Shown: positions 39,601 through 46,745 of the stretch, piece by piece
Layout of the letters: every line of letters starts with the position of its first letter
How positions within the stretch are numbered: the first letter of the stretch is position 1
Origin: Owenia fusiformis
Taxonomy: Eukaryota; Annelida; Polychaeta; Sabellida; Oweniidae
Length of the DNA stretch: 64,000 nucleotides
Assembly: GCA_903813345.2 (NCBI GenBank)
Contig: CAIIXF020000005.1
Location: 38,379,375 to 38,443,374 of the forward strand
Direction: 5' to 3'
Notes under the pieces: model-generated
Database searches by the model: none
Told to the model about the DNA's origin: nothing
The model's input: the letters and a program-made list of their open reading frames with translations, nothing else
Made by a program: the position numbers and the translations under genes

Positions 39601-42600
39601 CTGTGAGAGATACCTAATTGAGGAATCGGAATCTGGCAGAAAGTGTAATGGACTTACAGACAATGTGCTTCTTGCCTATGACATCGCTGCATGTGTGGAA
39701 GATATCAAGGTAGAACTGGTTAAGATCTTGTGAATTCTCAAAGGCTGAAATGATAATATAGTATGTTAAGGTGATATACATAAAAAGAAATAATTAATTA
39801 AAACATATGAAAATATATCAAAAAAAGATTTGCTACCGAAGCGTTTGATAAATGAACAATGATATATCAAAATCCATGACCGGCATTGGCTATCCACATC
39901 CGTTCCTTATGTATAGCTCATCATTTAAGATCATAGACAACACTACATGTGCAGGATATGTTCTGAAAACACTGATCTCTGCTCTAGAAGCTTTGAAAGA
40001 TCGATGACGAGAGAAACTGAATCAGAATACCTGACCCATGCTCATGTTAGACCTTCATTTCAGCTTATAGACGACACTACATGGGCAGGATCTGCTCTAG
40101 AGGCTCTGAAAGATCGATGACGAGAGAAACTGAATAAGAATACCTGACCCATGCTAATGTTAGACCGTCATTTCAGATCATAGACAACACTACATGGGCA
40201 GGATCTGCTCTAGAGGCTCTGAAGGATCAATGTAGAGAGGAGCTGAACCAGAATATGACATATGCTAATGGAACTGGTGCAGAAACCAAGGATGACATAT
40301 TTAATACAATGTGCATTAACGAGTGTAGCAATAAAGGGAACTGTTCAAATGGTAATGTGAATATTCTAATGAAGCTGTTATGGTTCATTTCGTTAGCGTT
40401 ACCTTATTTTGTGTATGAACATTATACATGTATGATACCTGACACCCATTGCTCTTTGCACTATACGTCCATATACCCTATTTCATTTTCCTTAATCAAA
40501 TCTACCCTTAGGTACTTGTACGTGTATTGACCCCTGGGGTGGCGATGATTGTTCTATTGACACAAAACTGCCCCCAGTTGTTCAATATCTTCATTTCTAT
40601 GGGAACTGTGACCTAAGGTCTTTCAGAAACCAGAACTGTAACTCTACCATGGTGTATGGTGACAACTTCCTTGAGGATGAGAAGCTCACTTGTCACGTGG
40701 AAAAGGTCGAGGTAAGAATCATCTCTGTATGTAGAATCTTCTTTGAATCCAATGGTACCTCATGCAATTTAAAAAAACATAGGGTTTAGAGAGTAAATTA
40801 GAATAGAACGCAAACTTACTTCTGAGTTGATGTCATTGATGTCATCAATCGCTGGTTCTGATCACAAATCCCGGTCAAAAACAATGTTTTTGATTTCGTC
40901 CATATAAAATGGTCATCCACAAATGCATAATTTACTTAGTAAAATACTCTCTTGTGGACAGATAAAAACAATTGTCCCAGCAAAGTCACCTCCATTGCAG
41001 GTAAATTCCTTGGGAATGTACCCCACAGGTGATACATACACCGTAGCTGCAGGATTCGTGTCTCAGACACAAGTAGAATGTTACGCCATAGAAAGTAACA
41101 CCAAATACCTGATCGGTGTGTCTAACGATGGTGAACGCTATGACGGGAGAATGTTGTTTAATGTCCATGACTCTGCATGCCACGAATGCAATATATTTGA
41201 CGAGAACCCATCCTGTATCAGAAAGGTAAAACAAGTCAAATAATTAATTCAAAATAATTTTACCGATTACGTATGGTTGCTTCTCGTTATAGTAACCCGT
41301 AACTTTGCTTCCTTAGCCCAACAACTGTATTATCAATGGCTGGTGCTATGCAAGTCAACAGAATCACCCAGGAGATAACTGCCTCTATTGTAACCCTAGC
41401 AACAGTTCAGATGACTGGAGTTTTATAGGTAAACCAGTGCCATACAATTTATCATTAAGATCGATTATGTATTGTATAAACCATGACTACTGGTTATTAG
41501 GTAAAATAATGGCCGAGGGCCGTAGACCCGATCCAATATTTTTCTCGTAAGAGCAATTACGAATTCAAACCCACACTTACTATTATGAAAGGTAAATGGA
41601 CCATGATCCATTTAAAGTTTGATTTTTTTGTATTGAACACTAGTATTCAACTATTGATACGTAGCTTGCCAAAGGCATCATGTTATGTAGTCTTTAAAAT
41701 AATACAGTTCACATACAGTTCATGTTGCTTCCTAAGCTGGGTTTATTCAACTTTCGACGATTGTATTTTGATTATCGACAATGTTGTAGACGTTAATGGT
41801 TGTGTGTCTCCAATAAAAGAACAACCACCCACGAGTGGACCTTCTCTGGCAGTCATCATTATCATCATAGTAACCTCAGTCATCATTGGACTCATCATCT
41901 TTACAGTCCTTGTCTATAGGATCTGCTTCAAGTAAGAGCTTGATGTTGAATGCACTGATGGATAAGAAATCATTTCGACAAAGACCTTGAAAATTCTAAC
42001 CAGTATTAATTTGTATTAGATGGAGTGTTTTATGTACCCGCATGACCAGAACACAATACAAGTTATCAAAGTAAGTTGCAAGTTAGCAACCACTTCTTTC
42101 GACCCGCCAGAGTAACTAAATGAATCTGGGATAGTATGCCATGCATGACGATAGGACGCGTTCATGAGTACTAGCTTGCGCCTTCTGTATATGATACATA
42201 ATATGAAATAAAGTTTTGATGATATAAATATTGCAATCTTCTACTTCAGGAATGCCAACCGGGAGGCCTTTTACACTGTAAACGATGACGAGAATCAGGG
42301 ATATGAAGCCTATGAGAATGATTATGGCATGCCAATGTTCCGGGACAAGAACAACATTGCCACTATTGAGGGAGACCACCTAAGTGCCAATTGGAGCTAC
42401 CGCAGTGCATTAAATAGCCCCTCAAGTTATGAGAGAGAATCCAGTCAGCGTCGACACGTGACGACCTCGTGTACTGGGCTCAATTATGACACTTATTACA
42501 CGCAGTACACTAGTAGAGCTACCCAGACTGCAGTGTACGGGCCTGTACCAGCCACTTATATTCCGAAAGATCATATTAACTTGGTGGAGCTTGGAAAGGA

Positions 42601-42619
42601 GAATACGACCGAACTGTAA
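15613..42619 (+). CDS. gene B: kringle-giant mucin-VWD-EGF membrane protein
   Basis: Twenty-one exons: 15613-15688, 17319-17576, 19239-19341, 19621-32351, 32448-32577, 32702-32862, 33225-33389, 35723-35816, 37641-37789, 37889-38039, 38112-38289, 38562-38682, 38896-39038, 39175-39347, 39554-39709, 40177-40351, 40512-40711, 40962-41225, 41317-41428, 41790-41931, 42250-42619. Domain order: signal peptide (1-25), kringle (about 26-111), six-Cys module, Cys cluster, mucin (about residues 290-4270), Cys cluster, six-Cys module, VWD region (about 4600-4770), EGF-like (about 4970-5000), transmembrane helix (about 5197-5222), 122-residue tail. The predicted length is 5348 residues only if a 5-nt insertion at 21761-21770 is ignored; as written, translation stops after about 862 residues. 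The layout fits a type I transmembrane mucin on an epithelial surface. The function and the species-specific role are inferred. Confidence 0.88.
15689..17318. other. gene B intron 1
   Basis: Contains an imperfect direct repeat of roughly 100-150 bp units at about 16370-16640 (recurring TGCAAATTTT, GAAGCTTCCAATAAAGGA and ATGGGGCAAAATCCCACT). It also has a 12-bp C tract at 17092 beside GGGCGTAGCCAG, a motif often seen at the end of dispersed repeats. No gene was seen. Confidence 0.5.
17319..17576 (+). CDS. gene B exon 2: kringle domain
   Basis: Complete kringle with six cysteines: CKTSQEGWEYLG, RQCQSW, PSRFPDATLE, NYCRNPD, GGPWCF, RWEYCNISFC. Phase 1-1, 258 nt. It is almost identical to the gene C kringle and clearly further from that of gene A. 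Confidence 0.95.
17577..19238. other. gene B intron 2
   Basis: No exon seen. From about 18480 to 19070 there are many short palindromic words around TATGTCATATTC and CACCTGCGGTAT, likely an old repeat. A perfect 14-bp hairpin (AATTCTTGTAGGAA at 19060-19073 with its complement at 19082-19095) lies 140 bp before exon 3. Confidence 0.5.
19239..19341 (+). CDS. gene B exon 3: first half of six-Cys module
   Basis: Encodes EVCNTTAALQCINNVGDQ through HKFC, with phase 2 after the first two bases of Arg. It is 103 nt as in A and C, with acceptor ccatatag and donor gtaggt. Confidence 0.92.
19621..32351 (+). CDS. gene B exon 4: 12.7-kb mucin exon
   Basis: Acceptor gatttgcag, donor gtaaga. It begins SIPETIACVSEALFGCSTLQ and so on (second half of the module), then the Cys cluster CTCSCCGCCSPVDC (about 19927-19968), then the Thr-rich repeat array, then CMCPCVC (about 32050-32070), and ends with the first half of a module (CKYTEAIEC ... 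DTLC, phase 2). The frame before 21770 and the frame after it differ; the 5-nt near-duplication GGCAT/GGTAT at 21761-21770 explains the shift exactly. The exon is open for about 2.1 kb on the left side and 10.6 kb on the right. Confidence 0.9.
20090..31520 (+). repeat. 27-30-bp coding minisatellite (about 390 units)
   Basis: Units encode TTDQTTAGF, TTDQTTTGMK or TTDQTTAGMT with small changes. On top of this lie higher-order copies. The marker ACTGGTAATAAAAC recurs at about 24160, 25549, 26911, 28117 and 28753, and GATAAGACAACTGTTGG at about 25045 and 26377, giving a period of 1.2-1.39 kb. A near-perfect 264-bp tandem pair spans about 22905-23430. From about 31520 to 32040 the pattern degenerates but stays Thr-rich. 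Confidence 0.93.
32448..32577 (+). CDS. gene B exon 5: second half of six-Cys module
   Basis: Encodes EIEATRECISNRTFAC through RQGCYAK. It is 130 nt, acceptor atattttag, donor gtatcg. Confidence 0.9.
32702..32862 (+). CDS. gene B exon 6: conserved extracellular segment
   Basis: Encodes INCTDINNIIEGGGPKY ... DNNLDDDCLVSVTFDLELG. It is 161 nt, highly similar to gene A exon 6. Donor gtgagt, phase 2. Confidence 0.9.
33225..33389 (+). CDS. gene B exon 7: conserved extracellular segment
   Basis: Encodes CRKKHKMKKRTT, then SQAVFGDHAY and TTCGINVQDSTWQ. It is 165 nt, acceptor ggtcgtag, donor gtaata. Confidence 0.9.
33433..35572 (+). mobile_element. 5'-truncated RLE-type non-LTR retrotransposon
   Basis: Lies in gene B intron 7. 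It contains the 3' half of a reverse-transcriptase frame, a 220-bp 3' tail and an A13 tract at about 35560-35572. The reading frame is open from about 33433 without a start, so the left edge is a truncation; its exact position is uncertain by a few tens of bases. The uninterrupted frame suggests a recent insertion. Confidence 0.85.
33466..35337 (+). CDS. retrotransposon polyprotein fragment (RT thumb, CCHC, RLE endonuclease)
   Basis: 623 codons from the first Met. Near residues 20-32 is GIMAGCTISVILF, and at 64-67 FMDD replaces the usual YADD. A CCHC knuckle begins at C400 (CPLCKRPRC ... H ... C). The restriction-like endonuclease shows RPD at 512-514 and ELTVPWEE from 529, and the C-terminus has RWLWIRRRDKW. 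These are hallmarks of the R2/NeSL-like class. The palm and fingers upstream of the truncation are missing, so the copy cannot move on its own. Confidence 0.85.
   Translation: MKMRFTTRNFTTSWQPLEKGIMAGCTISVILFIAAMNMLLKVGEAQCKGPKAKDGTRHPCCRAFMDDITVMTQSIPGMRWILTSLEEMATWSRMQFKPKKSRSMTIVKGQLTQRHTFNIQGAAIPSIQDERIKCLGKVYDETLKDSNTTKEVFKELERWMETINKSHLLGKFKVWCFQFGVIPRLQWPFSLYEFPLSLVNSMERLCNRFLRKWLGVPPSFSSCNLYSTSSKLSLPISSLVEEFKVAKVRAITTLRTSKDPKVLSSGESISTGRKWKPQQAIAEADERERHEQIVGVVCQGRLGLGNYGSKLLEKTPKAKKDRLVKQTRKAQEEERLVKAVGLSKQGNWTQWESIMERSPTWKDLWTVDQASLSFILRAFTDLLPTPTNLSTWGLENDNTCPLCKRPRCTLTHILSSCQTALSEGRYRWRHDKVLQKIAEWVDRARTHNKQLFPTKPIFTAFQLEGKQPTPRTKNADPSIPLSSLSKASDWKLHVDLDKKLIFPQNIVATTLRPDMLLLSESSKTILVIELTVPWEERIDISHQLKYNKYQDLIHEAQSKGWQARLYPVEVGCRGFPALSLRSLFKDIGVHSSQLRRAMRGIGAVSESCSRWLWIRRRDKWTHQ
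35723..35816 (+). CDS. gene B exon 8
   Basis: Encodes RDGPQTRELTIGMSVVQG through LERCN. It is 94 nt, acceptor ttacttttag, donor gtgagt, phase 0. Homologous to gene A exon 8. Confidence 0.88.
35817..37640. other. gene B intron 8
   Basis: Holds the palindrome-bearing dispersed repeat copy 1 (36190-36780). The remaining 850 bp before exon 9 show no gene or clear repeat. Confidence 0.6.
36190..36780. repeat. dispersed repeat with CGGGCAGATATA palindromes, copy 1
   Basis: Contains the near-palindromes GCGGGCAGATATATC...GTATATCTGCCCGC (36281-36345) and TTGGCCAATATAATATATC...GATATATTATATTGGCC (about 36645-36705). It matches, in reverse orientation, 55735-56190 in gene C over most of its length. 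It also includes a short frame starting MEKNVDKYRDLFDALKKG (36411) that soon stops and is missing from copy 2. Confidence 0.75.
37641..37789 (+). CDS. gene B exon 9
   Basis: Encodes NHFEGHFVLYKHKTLPFEVQ, then CYQVHGTCNCGAAVKAG and VVD. This resembles the segment before the VWD domain in VWDE-type proteins. Start set by phase: the more obvious acceptor attattttag at 37630 would put an in-frame stop after two codons, so the AG at 37639-37640 is used. 149 nt. Confidence 0.75.
37889..38039 (+). CDS. gene B exon 10: start of VWD region
   Basis: Encodes CERDVLDQPIFGRAQGRWHN, then TFAYVWDDEFTPGVSILS. It is 151 nt, acceptor tttatttag, donor gtaagt. Confidence 0.88.
38112..38289 (+). CDS. gene B exon 11: VWD core
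   Basis: Encodes CASNIKSQN, then YLIVHINNMFKVYLPTGTKI and HFINVYVTGGAGDF, the beta-rich middle of a VWD domain. 178 nt, phase 1 end. Confidence 0.88.
38562..38682 (+). CDS. gene B exon 12: VWD GLCG motif
   Basis: Joining phase 1 gives GLCGTFNDNPQDELMMLDG, the diagnostic VWD motif, then a segment ending FNQEWR. 121 nt, donor gtaatt. Confidence 0.92.
38896..39038 (+). CDS. gene B exon 13 (probable GC donor)
   Basis: Encodes VPEADRIFGGVPKTGWRPP, then CECHELEDNKPCGYDY and HCDQIEK. The frame joins exon 14 only if the exon ends AAAG followed by a GC donor (gcatgg at 39039). An internal GT alternative (tgtgagt, about 38959) keeps the phase but drops 26 residues with four cysteines. Confidence 0.75.
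39175..39347 (+). CDS. gene B exon 14: possible furin site
   Basis: Encodes GTKDITDRLPIVNMEDF, then RMRVRRQAVDY and INIDETYNPE. RVRR followed by Q fits the R-X-R/K-R furin rule. 173 nt, acceptor cttatcag, donor gttggt. Confidence 0.85.
39554..39709 (+). CDS. gene B exon 15
   Basis: Encodes NSTWGPVWDEQEAKEFCERY, then RKCNGLTDNVLLAYDI and ACVEDIK. Acceptor aataatccag, 156 nt, phase 0 at both ends. No named domain. Confidence 0.85.
39919..40166 (+). pseudogene. two decayed tandem copies of exon 16 start
   Basis: Copies begin at about 39930 and at 40064, each behind an AG (aag, cag) and each followed by CTGACCCATGCT like the real exon. In both, the codons for DQC read GATCGATGA, giving an in-frame stop in the same place. 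The third copy at 40177 is intact. Confidence 0.75.
40177..40351 (+). CDS. gene B exon 16: EGF start
   Basis: Encodes IIDNTTWAGSALEALKDQC through MCINECSNKGNCSN, the first cysteines of an EGF-like domain. 175 nt, acceptor cgtcatttcag, donor gtaatg, phase 1. Confidence 0.88.
40512..40711 (+). CDS. gene B exon 17: EGF end and following segment
   Basis: Encodes GTCTCIDPWGGDDCSIDTK, completing the EGF six-Cys pattern, then FYGNCDLRSF and LTCHVEKVE. 200 nt. Confidence 0.9.
40962..41225 (+). CDS. gene B exon 18
   Basis: Encodes IKTIVPAKSPPLQV, then GDTYTVAAGFVSQTQVECYA and CHECNIFDENPSCIRK. 264 nt, phase 0 at both ends. No named domain. Confidence 0.87.
41317..41428 (+). CDS. gene B exon 19
   Basis: Encodes PNNCIINGWCYASQQNHPGD, then CLYCNPSNSSDDWSF, a small Cys-rich motif found near the membrane in VWDE-like proteins. 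112 nt. Confidence 0.87.
41790..41931 (+). CDS. gene B exon 20: transmembrane helix
   Basis: Encodes DVNGCVSPIKEQPP, then a 26-residue hydrophobic run (LAVIIIIIVTSVIIGLIIFT and on) ended by YRICFK. This is a type I single-pass anchor with a basic stop-transfer. 142 nt, donor gtaaga. Confidence 0.92.
42250..42619 (+). CDS. gene B exon 21: cytoplasmic tail and stop
   Basis: Encodes a 122-residue tail rich in tyrosine (GYEAYENDYGMPM, NYDTYYTQY) and ending NTTEL followed by TAA. The last three residues (TEL) fit a class I PDZ-binding motif. Tyr motifs suggest phosphorylation; this is inference. Confidence 0.9.
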
Positions 42620-43797
42620 CCAGTGATGCGATTCATATACTTTTCCAAACTGATTTTAAGTCAGTTAGATTTTAAACTGGATTTTACATATTCCAGACTA
42701 GAGTGAAACATTTGATGTAACTTTATACTTGCAAGCCCCGTCGAAAGTTTATGGCCTCACAAGTCTTTATTGTTCGATAAGTTACATTTACATTTTTGAA
42801 TTCAACGATCTTGATCGTAACTACATGCACGAGTGGTTGTTGGCTATTCACGGGTTACTAGAGTATCCGCGTATGTTGAGTATGACCGGTTCTAAGCTTA
42901 CGAGTGTGACCGTATTTCTGTTCCTATAAACAGACGAGGTGAGTACTTGCTTTTTATGAACACTTTCGAACGTTTTCTTTTTATCCTACTTGGTCAATGA
43001 ATGATACTTGGTATACTTATAATGCCAGGCATATCACAAGGGGTCTTAATCAAGAGAAAATGTATTAATATTAGATTGAAGCCGTAAAATCCTAGTTTCC
43101 AGCATCTTTGATCAGTTTTTGTGTAACATAACACAACTCCGAAGAGGATGACACATCTTATGTATAATATATAGCTAGATCTACGAATTAGTCATGAATA
43201 TTTTAAATAATTTAGCCTGCTCTGTCCAAATATGATACATCTTTGAATTTTTGAGAATACGAATGTCACTGGTGCCCCATTATTGGAGAATACGGTTGTG
43301 AAATGTCTTGGATCGGCATTTAACCGGTGTTTGGATACGACTTTTAGCGGTGACAGATGCAAAAGGTAATTCGAAATACCAGAATGTTGAGGCTCTTCAG
43401 ACGCTTGCAGTAGGTCTCCAATATAAAGTGGGAAGAACTAAATAAGAGTAGATGACTCATAGTGTCAAGAGCCTATTTTTTCCAAAATAATTCAGTTAAA
43501 CGTAGACCGAAAACAATAGCCTTGTTTGATTATAATTATGTTGTCCCATTTCAGACCTTTTGTAGATTTGTGGTTAAATCAGTTGACCCGATTTCAGAAT
43601 GTTGGCGAAAGTAATGGCAAAATATGCTTTTAGAACATTTTTTATCGAATTTCAGTAATATAATAAGACAGGTTTTATACCAATACATTACAATGTATGG
43701 AAAGAAAGGTTTATCATGTATTTGAAAATATAAACATATTACTCTGTAACCAAATTGCTGAAACTACACATTTAACTTAAAATACAACATTTTTTAG
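42620..43797. other. non-coding, 3' of gene B
   Basis: Expected to hold the gene B 3' UTR. No AATAAA was found close to the stop. No further gene was seen. Confidence 0.5.
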
Positions 43798-44253
43798 ATG
43801 GCAGCATCAGTAACACCTCTTATTGAGGAGCTTGACCTCAGTGTCATCAGTGTTGGCGCAGAAGAGGAAATGCATATTATGTACCTGGATGAAAACAGAA
43901 ATGAACTGGATAAAGTTTGTCAGTCTACCCCTAAAGGTGTTCAACAGCTGATTGGTACTATCGATCCCGATGCCACAAAACGCAAGATACTGTTGTGCGC
44001 GTTGTGTGAATTTAACACCACACACAAAAATAGTCTTACAAGGCATATGTCCAGAAAGCACACCTCTATTTATGATGTTTTTGAATGCGATCAGTGTGGC
44101 AAGATTTATAAAAGCAAGGACACCTTGAACGATCACGTTCGAGGGTACCATAATGGAGAGTTTAAGTGCTCTCAATGCTTCAAATAACTCTCCACCAGAG
44201 GAAGCCTCAGAAAGCATGAATCTCAAGTACATGGAGATAAGGAAGGTCCATGA
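43798..44253 (+). pseudogene. C2H2 zinc-finger fragment with stop inside finger 3
   Basis: An ATG follows directly after an acceptor-like ttttttag. The frame gives an acidic start, then two complete fingers (CALC-x12-HMSRKH and CDQC-x12-HVRGYH). In finger 3, CSQCFK is followed by TAA (44185-44187), yet the same frame continues LSTRGSLRKHESQVH to TGA at 44251-44253. The spacing is exact when the TAA is counted as one residue, so this is a point nonsense change. It could be a pseudogene, a terminal exon or a truncated allele. Confidence 0.7.
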
Positions 44254-44446
44254 AATGACAAATCACTCAATTTGTGATTTATTAAGGAAAGTTCATAGTT
44301 AAGTTCATTGTATTTCCACTTTCCTTGTTTCTGAACAGGCATATGAATAATAATGTTTGCAAATGGGTGTTCATCATTGAAATGCCTCAGGAAGTCATTT
44401 AGGTAATGTGATTTAAAAGTGCATATTCCACATTTCTTCCTCGGAT
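44223..44446 (-). CDS. possible minus-strand zinc-finger exon
   Basis: After an acceptor-like tttttgttccag the minus strand reads a clean C2H2 finger (CGICTFKSHYLNDFLRHFNDEH pattern C-x2-C-x12-H-x4-H; finger about 44432-44367), then a tail ending at TGA 44223. It overlaps the plus-strand fragment tail to tail by 31 bp. Upstream exons were not established, so it may be a fragment. Confidence 0.4.
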
Positions 44447-44534
44447 CTGGAACAAAAATGAACATATGGTTTAAATTTCACTTAATGCCAAAACGATCAC
44501 AGTGGGATAAACTTTGGAGAATTGTTGGTATTGC

Positions 44535-44665
44535 TGTAATCCTGTACCGGATACATTCGTCTCATGCACCGCATACACTTGTATTCTACACCGCTCACAT
44601 TCGGATAAATTCCTATAATGCACCGCATACACTCGTATTCTACACCGGTAACATTCCGATCACAT
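44535..44665 (-). repeat. 54-bp tandem pair encoding CMRC motifs (minus strand)
   Basis: TGCACCGCATACACT recurs at 44565 and 44619. On the minus strand the two copies read VEYECMRC and VEYKCMRC, CxxC pairs 18 residues apart. It may be part of the same decayed zinc-finger locus. Confidence 0.4.
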
Positions 44666-44847
44666 CAATCAGTGGGCCGTGTTACACTCGTTTCCATGAC
44701 ATTTCACAAGCGTATCCTCTGGGAAAAGATAAATCCTTCTCTTCCTCACTCTACGGGGGATCATATAAACTGAGATTTGGAGATCTTGTTCAGGTTAGCC
44801 ATAAAAAGGTTTGGGATTTGTTTTTTTCTACTGTGATATTAATCTAA

Positions 44848-45704
44848 GGCGAGAAATCTGTACTTACTGATTGATATTCCATTATGAACAGTTACATTGC
44901 TAAAATAGCTCATGTTTAACATTTTTTTGTTACATTACTATTAAATACAGCATATACTATATTCAACAAACACAATTTCAAAAAGGATAATATAGAAGTT
45001 AACCTTTATTTTCCATTTTTAAGCAGCTGTGCCTCTCATGACTTTCCAAAACAGGTCATATTCGTAGCCTAAGAACCGGTCATACTACATATACGTGGAA
45101 ACTCTAGTAGCCCGTGCTATTGTACCAAATATTTGATCAATTATAGCCTTGATTCAAACCCCTTTACAGGAAGTCGACTTTTCGAAATAGAAAATCGTCA
45201 ATTTTCCTTTCAAAACAGGAAGGACCAGCAAACAGAAATAAAAAAAGGTCATCCATCCCGGGAAATATGTCCAGATTCAAAAAGTGGAATCGTTATAGCC
45301 ACCTAAGAATCCGGATACCTTCAAGACTGTCTTATTAAACAACCATCATTTTCAAACCGTTTATTAGTCTAAGAAGCACTTGTTGGCATTAGGTGCTAAA
45401 ACTCACATTGGGTGTGCCTTATTATTTAGAGTTGTTGCTTTAATTTTATCTTGAAATATTTGGAGATCTATACGGGTTTTCCTTTTACAGCCTACCAAGC
45501 TATGAAAGATCTCCAGATATCTCGAGATAAAGAAGTTTATTCAACTCTAAATTAGTATTTATGCACATATTTACATATCAGAAATGACAATATTTCAAAT
45601 TACAAAAAAAAAACGATTTACTAATTGAAGATTTCAGAATAACAAAAGAATCCAATAAAACATTTGTATATAAAATATACTAATATAATATATACAAGGG
45701 GCGA
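44848..45704. other. non-coding, AT-rich
   Basis: No gene, RNA or clear repeat was recognised up to the mariner-like element that begins at 45705. Confidence 0.5.
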
Positions 45705-46745
45705 TCCATATATTCTGATAAAAATGCTCTCATTTTGTGATTTTTTCACATATCCCTCTCATTTTTTCAAAAAATGTAGATTATGCAATTACACATACAA
45801 TGCTAAAATATTATAGCTATATCTTAAATTATCAATGAGATAAGGCTGCCATGGTAACCTGTATTAAGGGTAGGCAGGTCAATTTAATTATAACATATAA
45901 ATATCAAAATAACTTGTTATATTATTTATTTTAAAGCATGCAGAAATCATGCATTTTTCTAAATAAGTTTGGTATTATTACTCGTTGTTTGTTGCTAAAC
46001 AAATGTTTATATGTGCTCACTATAACATCACAACAAATCACAATAGCATTGTAGGATAGAATGGGCCAATTGACATTACATGTTATGAGACACACCAAAA
46101 ATCAAATTGTCAGATTAGGTAATGTGGCTGATGCAGAGTGTCACATTAACGGATACATTAGGGAATACCATTAGATTTGATTTTCTTTCAAGAATAAGTA
46201 AGAGGACACTGTCAGAGACATACATTGACTCATAAAGTGCATGGACAAAGTGTTATATCTGCATAAAGAATATATAGGTAGTATTGTAGAGAGGAAAGCA
46301 TGGTCACTGTTGAAGATCATCCGCAATCTGGTTGCAAGAAGAGCTTGCGGACAGAGAATAACACTACGATAAATTGAGATATTACTTATGAAAAGATAGC
46401 TATCCCACTGTATAAATTATCAAACAAGGGCAACAGGGGTATGGAACAGATCAATGAATAGTTGACAATGACTGGAAGATGCGTTTGATCTGCTTAAAAT
46501 AGGTACCGAGGAATGATTAAATTAACATATTTATCTATTTTAGACGTTATAATTTAACTGACCTGCCTACCCTAAATACAGGTTACCATGGCAACCTTAT
46601 TTCAAAATAAATTTAAGATACAGCTAAAATATTTTAGCATCGTATGTGTAATTACATAATCTACATGTTCTGAAAAAATGAAAGGAATATGTGAAAAAAT
46701 CACAAAATGAGAGCATTTTTATCAGAATATATGGATCGCCCCTTG
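45705..46745. mobile_element. mariner-like element 3, long inverted repeats
   Basis: Starts CAAGGGGCGATCC and ends with its complement, with TA at 45703-45704 and 46746-46747. The imperfect inverted repeats run about 205 bp on each side and include CCATGGTAACCTGTATT and GGGTAGGCAGGTCA. It has the same build as elements 1 and 2 with different sequence. Confidence 0.88.
46295..46360 (+). pseudogene. mariner transposase N-terminal remnant
   Basis: Reads VEDHPQSGCKKSLRTENN, matching the VEDxPRSGRP linker between the helix-turn-helix and catalytic parts of mariner transposases. The rest is too decayed to read. Confidence 0.55.

Noticed and set aside
44419-44847. Plus-strand 142-codon frame near 44.4 kb
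   Set aside because: No domain, and it lies opposite the minus-strand finger and the 54-bp repeat; its apparent repeat (APHTLVFYT) is explained by that tandem pair.
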